Assembly: GCF_040954645.1 (NCBI RefSeq)
Contig: NC_092806.1
Coordinates: 148,022,429 to 148,086,428, forward strand
Source of the DNA: Diabrotica undecimpunctata
Taxonomy: Eukaryota > Arthropoda > Insecta > Coleoptera > Chrysomelidae
Length of the DNA: 64,000 nt
Direction: 5' to 3'
The notes below the pieces were generated by a model. That model searched no databases and was not told the DNA's origin. It saw only the letters and a program-made list of their open reading frames with translations. Each line of letters begins with the position of its first letter. The first letter of the stretch is position 1. Positions 1 through 10,133 of the stretch are shown here, piece by piece. The position numbers and the translations under genes were made by a program.

Positions 1-2
1 GA

Positions 3-359
3 AAACTCGAGGCATTCGAAATGTGGTGTTACAGACGTATTTTAAGAATTTCATAGGTGGATCGTGTGACTAATGTTGAGGTCCTACGTAGAATAGGCAA
101 GGAATGCGAGATTATTAACACCATCAAAGAGCGCAAACTAGAATATCTTGGCCATGTTATGAGGAATGAACAGAGATACGGCTTGTTGCAACTCATTCTT
201 CAGGGCAAGGTATTTGGAAAGAGAGGACCAGGGAGAAGACGAATATCTTGGCTTCAAAACCTGAGAAAGTGGTTTAATACATCGACAACCGGACTATTGA
301 GAATAGCAGCAAGCAAAGTTAGGATAGCCATGTTGATCGCCAACATCCGGAACGGATAG
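3..359 (+). pseudogene. C-terminal end of an RTE-type endonuclease-reverse transcriptase (fragment)
   Basis: This is the last ~118 codons of a non-LTR retrotransposon polyprotein, downstream of the RT palm, in the arginine-rich tail region. Seen: EFAM-like start AFEMWCYRRILRIS, then a TAG at 54-56 where related copies have Trp, then DRVTNVEVLRR, YLGHVMRN, and KRGPGRRRISWLQNLR. The window begins inside the element, so its 5' part is unseen. It ends with a TAG at 357-359 followed by an AAG-repeat tail. The same C-terminus recurs at 61516-62280 and 62370-62985, which supports one family. The RTE assignment comes from the single-ORF style and the short-repeat tail. It is a dead copy because of the in-frame stop. 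Confidence 0.75.
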
Positions 360-366
360 GCATCGT

Positions 367-381
367 AAGAAGAAGAAGAAA
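367..381 (+). repeat. (AAG)n 3' tail of the RTE fragment
   Basis: Five AAG/GAA units lie eight bases after the stop codon of the preceding RT fragment. Short tandem-repeat tails instead of poly(A) are typical of RTE-clade elements. Matching tails are seen at 4441-4455, 61516 and about 62970-62982. Confidence 0.7.
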
Positions 382-542
382 TAAAGCTCTATTCGTGGTG
401 TCGTTGGCCCTTATCCATATTTCATAGACTGATAGATAAATCTTACAATAATGCATATATTTTATTTCATCCTTGTCAGGACGAACTATCCATGTAACTC
501 ATAAAATGTAAAGCCTCATATGGCAAAATGCTTGAAAATTAA

Positions 543-749
543 AAATTTAATAATGAACTTCAAATTGTCGTCAATGGTGCTCCTGGAGTCAATGATGTTA
601 GGTATAACTATCCAGATCAAGGAATAAGCGCAGACGACTTGTTTTTTGTGCTCAAATCAGAAGAAGAAGAAAGACTTTTTACAAATGCCACTCCTGTCAG
701 CAACCAACTTGCCTCAAGTAGGTATGCCATCAAAATGTTGCATAATTAA
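543..749 (+). other. Unassigned open frame, 68 codons, in otherwise featureless 385-1300
   Basis: The 385-1300 stretch is AT-rich and mostly without signals. Within it one frame stays open from just after a TAA at 540-542 to a TAA at 747-749. It has no initiating Met and includes NGAPGVNDVRYNYPDQG and ISADDLFFVLKSEEEERLF. Amino-acid use looks protein-like, and a good splice donor (AG|GTATGC) sits near 721-726, so it could be an exon of a host gene or a transposon. I do not recognise the family, and chance is a real alternative. Confidence 0.2.
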
Positions 750-1377
750 AAATTATTAATTTCTTGAAATATTTATACATCCTTTTAATTTTATACGTAA
801 AAATTCTAAAGGGTAAAGGTAAAATTAACGAACCTTGCGGATTAGGGATTAAATGAAAAGAAACATTTAGTATTTTTTATTTTTGTTTTTGATCAATTTT
901 ACTGGATTATACCATACAAAATATTATTACAGAGCTTCACATAGCGATAAAAAAGTTCTCTCCAATATAATCAAAAGTAAAATGAATAGTTATTTTCTTA
1001 AAAAAACTCGTCTGGAACTTTTTAAAGAACACATTTTCAGTGAAAGGTTGGTTCGTTGGTTGACAGGTTATTATTAGATAAAATTGTATTTACTGTAGAA
1101 AAAATTGGAAAGATATTTACGATTGAATCGAAATTCAATTCTGCTTTTAATTTACAGAAGCATGTGTGTACATACCCATGTTCCAAGAAGTTTAAGCTAC
1201 AGAGTGATATTTTTACTGGTTAGAGTAACTATTAAACTAAATATACAGACTGTCATACAAATATCTTTATTTTTATGTTGATATGAGGCATACCAAAATA
1301 ACAAGACAATTGCAATTGAAACAAATGCACTTGTAAGAAAAATAAAAAATGATCACTGAGAACGCTTTTTAAAAGAA

Positions 1378-2059
1378 ATGGAACATGATTTTTGCGGTTT
1401 GCAAAATGAAATATGGCGGTTCATAAGCTGTCAAAGAACGGAGGTAAAGATATTAATAGAACCAAAACACATAGAAAAGGATACGTGGATTGACTGCTTA
1501 AAAAAGTTCTATGCAGAGGAAGAACAAACGACGCTAGAACCGGAAACACGCGAAATTACCACAAATTAAAAAACTTACCAATTCTAAATGTACAGAAAGT
1601 TTGGAAAATACTTGAAAAGCTGAAGAACAGAAAAGCAGCAGGTGTAGACGGGATACCAAATGAATTACTGAAGTATTGTGGAGTAGCAATGATAGAACAA
1701 TTAATAAAATTAATTAGTAAAACTATAAAACATAATAAAATACCGGAAAATGGAGAACAAGTGAACTAATTCGACTATTCAAAAAATGAGACAAAAAACA
1801 GCCAGAAAACTAATAGCTAATCGATTACTATTAGTAATTAAGAGCTAACTAATAGATAGAGAAAAAAAGTGCTAATAAATCAGAAGATGAGTTTAGCAGA
1901 TGATCAACAGGGTTTCCGTAGTCGAAGATCGTGTACACATGAAATATTCGTTATAAAGCAAATTACTGAGAAATCACTAGAGTATAATAAATCAACATTT
2001 CTGTGTCTGATTGACCTAAAGAAAGCGTTTGATGCAAAGATGTAATCCATCTTCTGTAT
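1378..2059 (+). pseudogene. RTE-like reverse transcriptase, N-proximal half
   Basis: Contains the pre-RT linker and fingers/palm start, ending in the LIDLKKAFD block, followed by DVIHLLY as expected for the family. Stops and frameshifts occur after codon 63 and in the 1570-2040 stretch. The frame is cut at 2059 by the Jockey insertion. The minus-strand relative at 27684-28005 has the same succession of blocks. Confidence 0.65.
2049..2059. repeat. 11-bp target-site duplication (partner at 3708-3718)
   Basis: ATCTTCTGTAT occurs exactly at both edges of the inserted Jockey element. This is the expected product of target-primed reverse transcription. The left copy encodes part of the HLLY block of the host element. 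Confidence 0.7.
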
Positions 2060-3707
2060 GAACCAATGGGCAAGAAGCGATAAAGAAAAATTAGAATTAT
2101 TTGCTGAACATTTAGCAACAGTATTCCAACCACACAACAATGAAGAAGATCAAGAAATTATTAATTATTTAAACTCAGAACAACCATCAGTAAATCCAAT
2201 AAAATTAACAACACCCAAAGAACTTAAAGAAGAAATCTTAAGACTAAATATCAAAAAGTCACCAGGAATTGACCTAATAACACCAAAAATGCTAAAAGAA
2301 TTACCAAAAAAGGGTATAGTAATCCTTACATATATATTTAACGCAATACTAAGATGTAATTATTGGCCTAACAATCTAAAAATTGCAGAAATACTATTAT
2401 TCCCAAAACCAGGAAAGGGTCCAAGTGAAGTCTCATCCTATCGACCTATCAGTCTGTTATTATCAATCTCCAAATTACTAGAAAAACTTTTAATAAAAAG
2501 AATAGATCCAGACTTTACAGGCGCAGATTGGATACCAAATTATCAGTTTGGATTTCGACGAGAACACTCAACTATCCAGCAATGCCACCGAATAACCCAT
2601 AAAATCAATTCCGCATTAGAAGAAAAGGAATATTGCCCAATGGTATCACTAGATGTACGTCAAGCTTTTGATAAGGTTTGGCATAAAGGACTTCTTTATA
2701 AAATTAAACAAATATTACCACCATTCTTTCGAATACTTACATCATACTTGGAAAACCGACAGTTTAGAACAAAAGTAAATGGAAAAATATCTAAAACGCA
2801 TCCCATTAAGGCGGGAATTCCACAGGGAAGCGTCCTGGGACCTTTATTATATATATTATATACGTCTGATCTACCAACATCACATAACGTAAAATTTGGC
2901 ACATTCGCAGATGACACAGTAGCACTTACAAGTCACAAACACATTAACATAGCTACACAACAACTCCAAGACTATTTGTATGAGCTTGAAAACTGGCTAA
3001 AACAATGGAAAATAAAAATAAATGAAAACAAGTCAACCCACGTAACTTTTACTTTACGTCGAGAAACACCACCACCAATATATATCAACAATGAGGAAAT
3101 ACCCAGGACTAAAACAACCAAATACCTAGGGCTACACCTGGACCAAACCCTGTGTTGGAAAGAACACATCACCAAAAAAAGAAAACAAAGACAACTAAGA
3201 CAAAAAGAAATCAATTGGTTAATGGAAAAAACTCCAAGCTGTCAATAAATAATAAAATTCTAATTTATAAAACAGTTATCAAACCAATATGGACGTATGG
3301 CATAGAGCTATGGGGCTATAGTAGTAAATCTAATATTGCTATTATGGAAAGATGCCAATCAAAAATCTTAAGAGCAATTGTTGATGCACCCTGGTACGTA
3401 ATCAACCAAAGAATCTATGAGGATCTCAATATCTCAACAGTGAAAGAAGTATACCAGCAAAAGAAATTACAATACATTCAAAAAGTGAACACACACTCCA
3501 ATCCATTAATTTCCGCAATACCTCAACATCGAGTTATCAGAAGACTAAAGCGACGTTGGCCAACAGACCAGTAACATGGACCCGTGATTCTCTCACTGGA
3601 GGGGACCACATCACGCCAGAACCAAGGGGGAGGACCTAAACTCATGACATTAACTTATAGAATACATTGTTTTATTCTGATTGTTAATTTATTAGTTCTG
3701 TATTTTT
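2060..3707 (+). mobile_element. Jockey-clade non-LTR retrotransposon, 5'-truncated
   Basis: A 1.65-kb insert bounded by an 11-bp target duplication. It holds the RT half of a Jockey ORF2 and a ~130-bp 3' UTR, without a long poly(A). The endonuclease half is absent, as is usual for abortive reverse transcription. It is younger than the RTE-like element that it splits. Confidence 0.75.
2067..3574 (+). pseudogene. Jockey-type reverse transcriptase, one frameshift
   Basis: The frame starting at 2058 reads through most of the polymerase: WARSDKEKLELFAEHL linker, KSPGIDLITPKML, SYRPISLLLSISKLLEKLL, QFGFRREHSTIQQCHRI, SLDVRQAFDKVWHKGLL, AGIPQGSVLGPLLYILY and the catalytic FADD at residues 283-286. 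In the A-rich run at about 3172-3215 the frame shifts, and the C-terminal part (IYKTVIKPIWTYGIELWG to RRLKRRWPTDQ) continues in the 3152-3574 frame. All catalytic residues seen are intact. The Met at 2058 is fortuitous. No endonuclease domain is present. Confidence 0.8.
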
Positions 3708-3718
3708 ATCTTCTGTAT

Positions 3719-4377
3719 AATAGAAAACATCTACCAAAACAAAATGGAAGTCAGAATAGATGAAAAACTTACATAACCTATAGAAATGGGCAGCGGAATA
3801 AGACAAGGAAATTCATTGAGCCCCATGCTCTTCAATTTAATCATAAATGAAATCATCAAAAGCGTTTCACAGATTTAACATAACAGAAAAAGAATTTAAT
3901 ATGAAAATCTCATCTCAAAAAACTAAAACAATAGAAGTCAGCAAAGAACCAACCATATGTAAAATAGAAATTGATGGCATCAGTATTGAACAAGTAATGG
4001 AAATAAAATACCTGGGAATTACACTGTCCCGCTATAGGGACCTGGACAAAGAAATGAGAGATCAAGTACAAAAAGCAAATAGACCGACAGGATGCCTTAA
4101 TAACACTCTATGGCGAAACATACACATTAACACTGATATGCAGTCAAGAATTTATAAAGCCAGTGTAAGAATAATAATAAAATATGCCTCAGAAACAAGA
4201 CCCGACCCAGTCACAACGCAAAGGCTACTGGAAACGGCAGAGATGCGAGTACTGAGAAGAATAACAGGAAATACGCTGAGAGATCTGAGAAAAGTAAAGA
4301 CATTAGAAGAAAATGTAACGTACAGTGTACAAACGAATGGACACAAAATAAAAAAAAAGAATGGAATAACCACATAA
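3719..4377 (+). pseudogene. RTE-like reverse transcriptase, C-proximal half, catalytic motif deleted
   Basis: Resumes the RT after the Jockey insert: IRQGNSLSPMLF (palm), then the thumb and connection region KYLGITLSRYRDLDKE, the DPVTTQRLLETAEMRVLRRITGN block and a truncated C-terminus EWNNHIS. About 37 residues that should contain the YADD active site are missing near 3866. A TAA interrupts the start at about 3775. Confidence 0.65.
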
Positions 4378-4455
4378 GCAGTGACAACCTTCCATAGAGG
4401 TATTAATTTGCTAACGAACAAGCAGAATTGCCTATAAAGAGGAAGAAGAAGAAGA

Positions 4456-4835
4456 TACGAGGAAGAAAAAGAAAGGTAAAATAGATCTCATTTTGTTGGT
4501 TGTTTGATCATACTATCCTCTTTAATATTTTCGACAAGCCTTTTATATTGTAACAAAATAGCAACTAATGTGTTACAATAAAGCTAACACCTAGATCATT
4601 GGGTACCAATTGATTAACAATAAAATGATATGATATATTATGATATGGTCTGGTATGATATGATATAATGATATCTCACTCGTATAATTATAAAACAACA
4701 CTTGAAATGCCAATATAATATTGTTAGAGCTTCGAGTATCTCCTTCTCGGGTTTAAGTTGTTCTTATCTTAAAGCAAATTGTAGAATGTAAAATTTGACA
4801 GAGACAAATAAAATAAACCTAATTAAGAAAAAGAC
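4456..4835. other. No gene; short TGATA-type repeat
   Basis: AT-rich sequence between the RTE tail and a gag-like relic. A degenerate TGATA pentamer array lies at about 4624-4672. The remainder might belong to the LTR retrotransposon whose gag relic follows, but no LTR ends can be proven. Confidence 0.4.
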
Positions 4836-5584
4836 CATTTATAATCATCCACTTTTGCCACTTCAGAAACTGATTTTGATAAACTAAGCATTTTGGATCC
4901 ATATGAGAAATATAGACTGCCACAGGTTGCTTGAAAGTTTATTTTGTGGAACGTATTTGTTCCCACAAATTCCTTTAATATTTATATGGCAAATACCTAA
5001 ACCTCTTTCAAGAAAGTAACTAAATCACACCAAGATTTAAAAGATTCTTAGCAAAATATTATGCCACCGAGTAAATGCATCAGTCTAGACTTAGGCAAAT
5101 ATGCAAATAAAAAAGTATGAAATATGCGCATAAATATGCAAATATGCACTATTTTATGTAAAATATGCATATTTATCTAGAAAATATGCATGTAATAAAA
5201 AATATTTACAATATTTTTGAAGTTATACTTATATACGCGCGCTCCACGTTGGAAATTTGTATGGGAGTGAATCTGTGAAACCATTACATATGTAAGATAA
5301 TGAGTAAGAGAGAGACAGAAGATATATTTTCTCTCTCTTCCTCTCTCGAATATAAAAATGTTCCTTTTGTATATATAATTTAATAATATACATATTATAT
5401 AAAGATATATATACAATATTATACATATAATAAAATATTTATTATTATTATTATTTATGTGATATGTTTTGTATTATTTATTAAATGTTCATAATTATAT
5501 TATTCTTTTGTATTTCAAAATAACAATCTCAATTAATCACTGTATGATCCAGAACTGTCAATTTTGAAATAGATTTGTGTTATG

Positions 5585-5656
5585 TCCTCGGTAGTGTAGT
5601 AGTCGGTATCCCCGCCCGTCACGCGGGAGACCGGGGTTCGATTCCCAGTCGGGGAG
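5585..5656 (+). tRNA. tRNA-Asp (GTC), possibly a degenerating copy
   Basis: 72 nt with a 7-bp acceptor stem (TCCTCGG with TCGGGGA, two G-U pairs), anticodon stem CCCGC/GCGGG and loop with GTC anticodon, and T-loop TTCGATT. The A box (TAGTGTAGTAG) and B box (GGTTCGATTCC) both fit polymerase III consensus. A T6 terminator follows at about 5660-5665. Two departures suggest weakened function: A where G18 of the D loop is expected, and a C-to-A mismatch in the T stem. It lies between the 5' inverted end and the transposase of the hAT element, in the opposite orientation to the transposase. Confidence 0.85.
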
Positions 5657-5680
5657 AACTTTTTTATTAATGTTATTACA

Positions 5681-5847
5681 TTATTGTCATTTTTAAATAC
5701 TTATGGATATTGCATTTTAATTTGTATTCTATTATTATATATGGAATTGTGTTGCACTGTATTGTAGTGTATTTTTTTATGTATATTATTGTCATTTTTA
5801 AATACTTATGAATATTGCAGTTTAATTTGTATTGTATTATTATATTA
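5681..5847 (+). repeat. Direct repeat of ~60 bp, period ~107 bp, beside the tRNA
   Basis: ATTATTGTCATTTTTAAATA starts both copies (about 5681 and 5788), and the copies stay near-identical for about 60 bases through TTAATTTGTATT. This is tandem duplication within the hAT element, of no evident function. Confidence 0.65.
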
Positions 5848-6130
5848 ATAACAAAATAAACAATGAATTTTACTGCAGAGTATGTGTAAAAAAATTTTGC
5901 ATTCAACTCCTTTCATACATATATGAAAATAAAAATATACATTTTTATCAAAATATTGATTCAATCCTTCATTGTTAGTAAGTTGTTATTAATTCTGTTT
6001 CTCTTTCTGCTATGTCTTACCTATTTCCACCGGCAGTCCCACTGGACTGCCACACCCGTTTTTTTTATTTACAAAAATACTTACAATATTAAAAATACAT
6101 AACATATACAATTATTTTAACATATAAATA

Positions 6131-8101
6131 TTATTTTGAATTTTGGTAACAATAGATTATCAAATGATGTTTAAAATTGTCTAATAAAAACTTATGGCTT
6201 CTATCTAAATACATATATTTATAAATAAAAAAACTTTTTTCGACAGTTACATCAACTGATGTAACTGGAGCATTTTTCAAATTTACTATAATAGATTGTT
6301 CTAAATTAAGTGGTTCGGAAAATGTACCAGCTAGTACTTGAACCACTTCAGAAAGAACGTGGTAACCACAATTTTTTTCCATGGTTACTTTAAATTCTTG
6401 AAAAATTTCCTTTCCAATAGTACCTTTAACGTTTTGACATAATGACTCAAATTCTTTTATTAAAACTGTACTCTCTAACAATGATAATTTGGAGGATTCT
6501 AATTGAGTTATAGTTTTCTGGACAAAACTATAATTTGATTTCATGAATGACAGTTGCTGTTGGAGGATGTTATTTTGGAAGGCTTGCTTAGCTTCCAATA
6601 AAGATTGGCAACTATAATCCGTTAAAAGGTTAATTATTTTTTTAAATCAACAAAATGATCAGCATAGAATTAGCCATGTTCCCCAACGTGTTAAAATGGG
6701 TTGCGGTGGCAGTGGAACAGCAGGAAGCACATCTCTATAACATTGTATTCTTACAGGTGATTTCAGGAATACCTTTTTGACGCTAGCTATTAAACTGCTA
6801 ACTAGTGGAAATTTTTTTCGTATTTCCTCCGCAACGCTGTTTATTCCATGCTCTAAACAAGTGACATGTATTAAGTTTGGATAAAATATTTTTAAATTTT
6901 GTCCAGCTTTCACTATATAGGGTACGGCATCAGATAAAATAAGCAATAATTTATCATTAGGCACAGCAGCAGGAAGAAAAAAGTTTGCTAATGCTTCTTC
7001 TAAAAACTGTGATATAGACACCAATCAATAAGCGCACAATGTATTTTCCTGATGAGTCAGTGTCCTCGTCCACACATATGTAAAAGTAATTATTACCTAT
7101 TTCGGCTATTATGTTGTGGATACCTGAGGAGTATAACAAATTGACATTATTTCTCTTTAGAGTTCGTTCACTGGGAATGTTTTGTTTGCAATCTTTTTTT
7201 AAAAGAGAACTAAAGTTTTCATTAGATAATTTTGAAAGCGGTATATTAGAAGATACTAATGCACGACACAAGTCTTCGTTAAAAGTTTCTTGTTCGGTTT
7301 GTTTTTTGAAACTTGACTGAAAACACTTGACACTGAAGACACTGAAGGTTGATATTTTTCACCGGATGTAGTTTTTACTTTTTTAGCTAAATGTTTCGCG
7401 GTTCTGACATGCTGATCTATTTGAAATTTTTTTTCAGAAGAAATCCAAAAAAGAATATAAATATTCTATAGTTTTACCCATTTTTAAAATCTACGATTGT
7501 AAAAATGAACTAAAAATGAACCGTTTTTGCATAAAAATTAAAATATTTAAATTAAATCAAATAAAAATCGGTGTAGTAATCTTGAAAATGTCAAGAAATA
7601 ATTGTGCAAGAAGGAAGAACCCCCAAATATTTACAAGAGGCTCTTGGTCTTTTTGATTACATTTAAAGAAAAAAATACTGTGAGCATAAAGGCATTTAAT
7701 TAATTAAGTCCAACATATGATATTTTTTTGTTTTTACCAAAATTAAAGCAAACTATGCTATTGTTAGAAAAAAATGTTAGCGACCTTTCAGTAGACTATT
7801 GAATGATTTGAATTTTAAATAGGTATCCTATTTTTTATCGCAAGGAGTTTAAAAAATGCCTAAAAAAAGAAAAAATACATCGATTTATTGCGAACTAGCC
7901 TTGTGTTGGTACTTTTCTTAAACATAATCTGCAATTTTAAAATCTTTGTTTGTACCACCGTGTAAATTTTTAAAATACAATAAAAAATAATACGTATGTA
8001 CTTACGGTTTTACCACAACATGAGCAATAAACTTTATGCATATCCATAGATAGGTCTTTGTAAGGTTTTTTCCGAGTTTAAACATTGCTTATTTTTGGCA
8101 T
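6131..8101 (-). pseudogene. hAT-type transposase with zinc-finger exon (CGGBP1/DUF659-like)
   Basis: Exon 1 (8101 to 8006): start Met, then a KVYCSCCGKT zinc-finger beginning, ending at a good donor (GTAAGTA), but with an in-frame TAA at codon 8. Exon 2 (about 7450 to 6131): KFQIDQHVRTAKHLAKK completing the finger, CRALVSSNIPLSKL, FYICVDEDTDSSGKYIV (transposase core), then a gap. It resumes at LLLILSDAVPYIVKAGQNL, FYPNLIHVTCLEHGI and PILTRWGTWL. The C-terminal part is EAKQAFQNNILQQQ to the end at 6131. The region between DTDSSGKYIV and the SISQFLEEALANFF block is deleted, and stops separate the blocks. The family match is from memory of hAT proteins of this type. Confidence 0.65.
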
Positions 8102-8768
8102 TTTCAAAGCATAATAATTATTCACAATTAGAAATACACGTTGTTTATGCCTCCAATTTTACAACAAAAGTGAAACCAAGTGAAACTGACCGTCAAAATA
8201 ATTTTTTTTACCTAGAGACATAAACTGGCAAACACGAACTCTTAATTCCAGGACAAAACGTGACAAAACTATAAGCCGCTGTCTTTTATTAGTTATTATA
8301 CCAAGAATTTGAATACCAAGTGATTATAAAATAAAATTAAATATTGCCATTTTCATGCTATCTGTACGTTTGAATATAAAAATATATAGTTAACACCAAA
8401 TTATATGCACTTTATGCTCACTTTTATAAAAATATGCAAAATTTAACATTTTTGCATTTTTTATGCATTATATGCAAAATATGCAATTTGTATATTTACC
8501 TAAGTCTATGCATCACCTTTAAATACATGTCCTGCAGACATAAATAAATCGTCGTCAGTGCAGTTTCTAGAAAACTTTAAAGTTCTAATTTGTTCGAGGA
8601 ATAGTATTGGAGGTTTCTTTACTCACACTCCAATTCTTTGAAAACATGTTCCAGAACTGCCGTAAAGGGTTTGGGAGATAACGTGTCTCCTTGTCTGATT
8701 CCTGTATTGATTTTATACAGTTTGTATCTGTGTGTAGTCTTACGGTTATTGTTGCATTATTGTATATA

Positions 8769-10133
8769 CAGTGATAAGTGTCTTACCACCCGGCAAAATA
8801 GCGGAAAGGATAGAAGACAGATTAAGTTGTGAGATAGTACGAGATAAAGCTAGTTCTTAGACGTGGCTATTTGACTTCAGTCATAATTATACGGATCACC
8901 TCAAAAATATTTTATTTTAATAATGTTTGATGTTAGAATAAATGATTGAATAAATAAAGATATATTATAGTAACAAACATTAATTAGTAGCGATTTTAAA
9001 TTATAAATCTTTAAGTTTATTTAATAATAAAAATAACTCAACTGAAATATTTGACTAAACTAAAGGTAGGTATGTTCTGTCCAAAAACAATTATTGTATG
9101 TGGAATTGGTGTAATAGTTAGAGACGTGGTCTATTGACAATAAGATTGGGGTTCAATTCACACCAAGGATAAAATTTTTGTTTTACTCAATCAAAAAATA
9201 ATAGAAAATATGATACATATTAGGTAACAAGTTTTCGAAAAACTCATTATTTACAATTTATTCTTATTCCAATGTTATAAAATAGAAATACAAAATAATT
9301 CAAATTCAATTCCAGTTTTACAGTCTTCAGTTTTGAATGCAAAATAATCCGGTGAGGACTGTTTAATGTCAAATCTATGACTACATTCTCAGTGTTAATA
9401 TCAATTTCTCTGTACAGGTAGATTTACAGTTCTCTGTCCTCTGTACAGTTTATTTTTGTAGAATTTTTACTTATTTAAACATTCTTTAAACGTTCTTTTA
9501 CTTTTGAAGAATTTTTACTTTATTTTCGAAAGTACGACGATACTGTTTTTTCAATGAGATATTTATGTTTAACAACACTTCTAATACTAGTAACGACTGA
9601 CATAAATGTTTAGTGATTCAAAGCAAAACGATCTCTGCATAATTTCAAATTATTAAGAAAAAAAAAAAGAAAATCACATGTGGGTTTTGAACTCTAATCG
9701 TCTGCGACGTCTGTGTCGCACTGATTGATAAATATTCTGTGACAAGAGTGTATGAAACTCCTCAAATCATAGTAGAAATTATTCTTGGTTAATAATTTAA
9801 AACTTTAGATTAAATAATCACTATTAATTAAATTATTTTATTCACATTTTTGCTTTATTGTGGTCAATCAGTTTTTACTTTATGCGAAATTAAAAAATGT
9901 AAATACGTCACACATACGCCGTTACACATAATAATTATGACCGAGGTGATTTAGCTCGAAGCTAACGTCTAAAGGTGTGAGACTATCGATAGTGGTAATG
10001 TAATTTAATCTAAATTATAGGTTTCTACCGATTATTTCCCACTTCTACGAGTTTCATCTCTTTTTATTTCACAAGGTAACTGTGTTTTTTATCTCTTACG
10101 TTAAAAAGCCGGGTGGTAAGACACTCATCACTG
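8769..10133. mobile_element. TA-flanked mariner-like element, no recognisable transposase
   Basis: Terminal inverted repeats start CAGTGATRAGTGTCTTACCA and continue through CCCGGC (left 8769, right ending 10133), flanked by TA on both sides. The 1.37-kb size would suit a mariner, but I find no transposase blocks. The interior is AT-rich and includes tRNA-like relics. A non-autonomous or fully decayed copy is likely. The RT frame of the host element is restored upon removal, which proves the boundaries. Confidence 0.7.
9106..9167 (+). other. tRNA-like relic with pol III A and B boxes
   Basis: TTGGTGT at the start pairs with ACACCAA at the end (7 bp). TGGTGTAATAG fits the A box and GGTTCAATTCA is one base off the B box. 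The T arm does not fold correctly, so it is not a functional tRNA. A decayed tRNA or the head of a SINE are the likely explanations. It is inside the TA-flanked element. Confidence 0.35.

Larger units (their letters stand above)
1300..4455 (+). mobile_element. RTE-like non-LTR retrotransposon, 5'-truncated, split by a Jockey insertion
   Basis: Two halves of one degenerate RT-encoding element flank a younger retrotransposon. First half (1300-2059): EMEHDFCGLQNEIWRF, a linker, then RT blocks KAAGVDGIPNELLKY, QQGFRSRRSCTH and FLCLIDLKKAFD, with several frameshifts. Second half (from 3719): IENIYQNK, MGSGIRQGNSLSPMLFN, MNEIIKSVS, then a jump to RFNITEKEFNMKI. The jump deletes the segment that would hold the YADD catalytic motif, so this copy cannot encode an active polymerase. 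The element closes with a GAA-repeat tail at 4441-4455. A relative lies on the minus strand at 24725-28010. Confidence 0.75.
5083..8507 (-). mobile_element. hAT-superfamily DNA transposon with 8-bp target duplication, carrying a tRNA
   Basis: The ends are short inverted repeats beginning AGACTTAGG (left end preceded by four extra bases), followed by arrays of ATGCAAAT-like motifs at both ends (5083-5200 and 8400-8507). The flanks are ATGCATCA at 5075-5082 and 8508-8515, an 8-bp duplication as hAT elements make. Inside is a broken transposase gene on the minus strand and a tRNA-Asp gene on the plus strand. The element is inactive because the transposase has stops and an internal deletion. Confidence 0.75.
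4840..8600 (-). pseudogene. Gag-like relic of an LTR retrotransposon, split by a hAT element
   Basis: On the minus strand, 8600-8508 reads LKFSRNCTDDDLFMSAGHVFKGDA. Across the hAT insert it resumes at 5082 with FTRWHNILLRIF, then in shifted frames SWCDLVTFLKE and AVYISHMD. This order resembles retrotransposon gag capsid regions (a KGDA.. W block, then W..L...L, then a Y...M block). The assignment is by resemblance only. It is badly frameshifted in 4840-5074. It is clear that the two parts were contiguous, because one copy of the 8-bp duplication restores the open frame. Confidence 0.4.

Noticed and set aside
5177..5426. Two overlapping minus-strand frames in the left part of the hAT element
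   Set aside because: Low-complexity Ile/Tyr-rich translations of AT-rich and (GA)n sequence; no domain.
7050..7070. CTGATGAGTC in the hAT transposase region as a possible hammerhead
   Set aside because: No GAAA at the right distance and no stem II; it is antisense coding sequence.
9672..9745. Minus-strand tRNA-like fold with TCACA/TGTGA ends
   Set aside because: B-box match is poor and the anticodon loop has the wrong size; kept only as a vague likeness.
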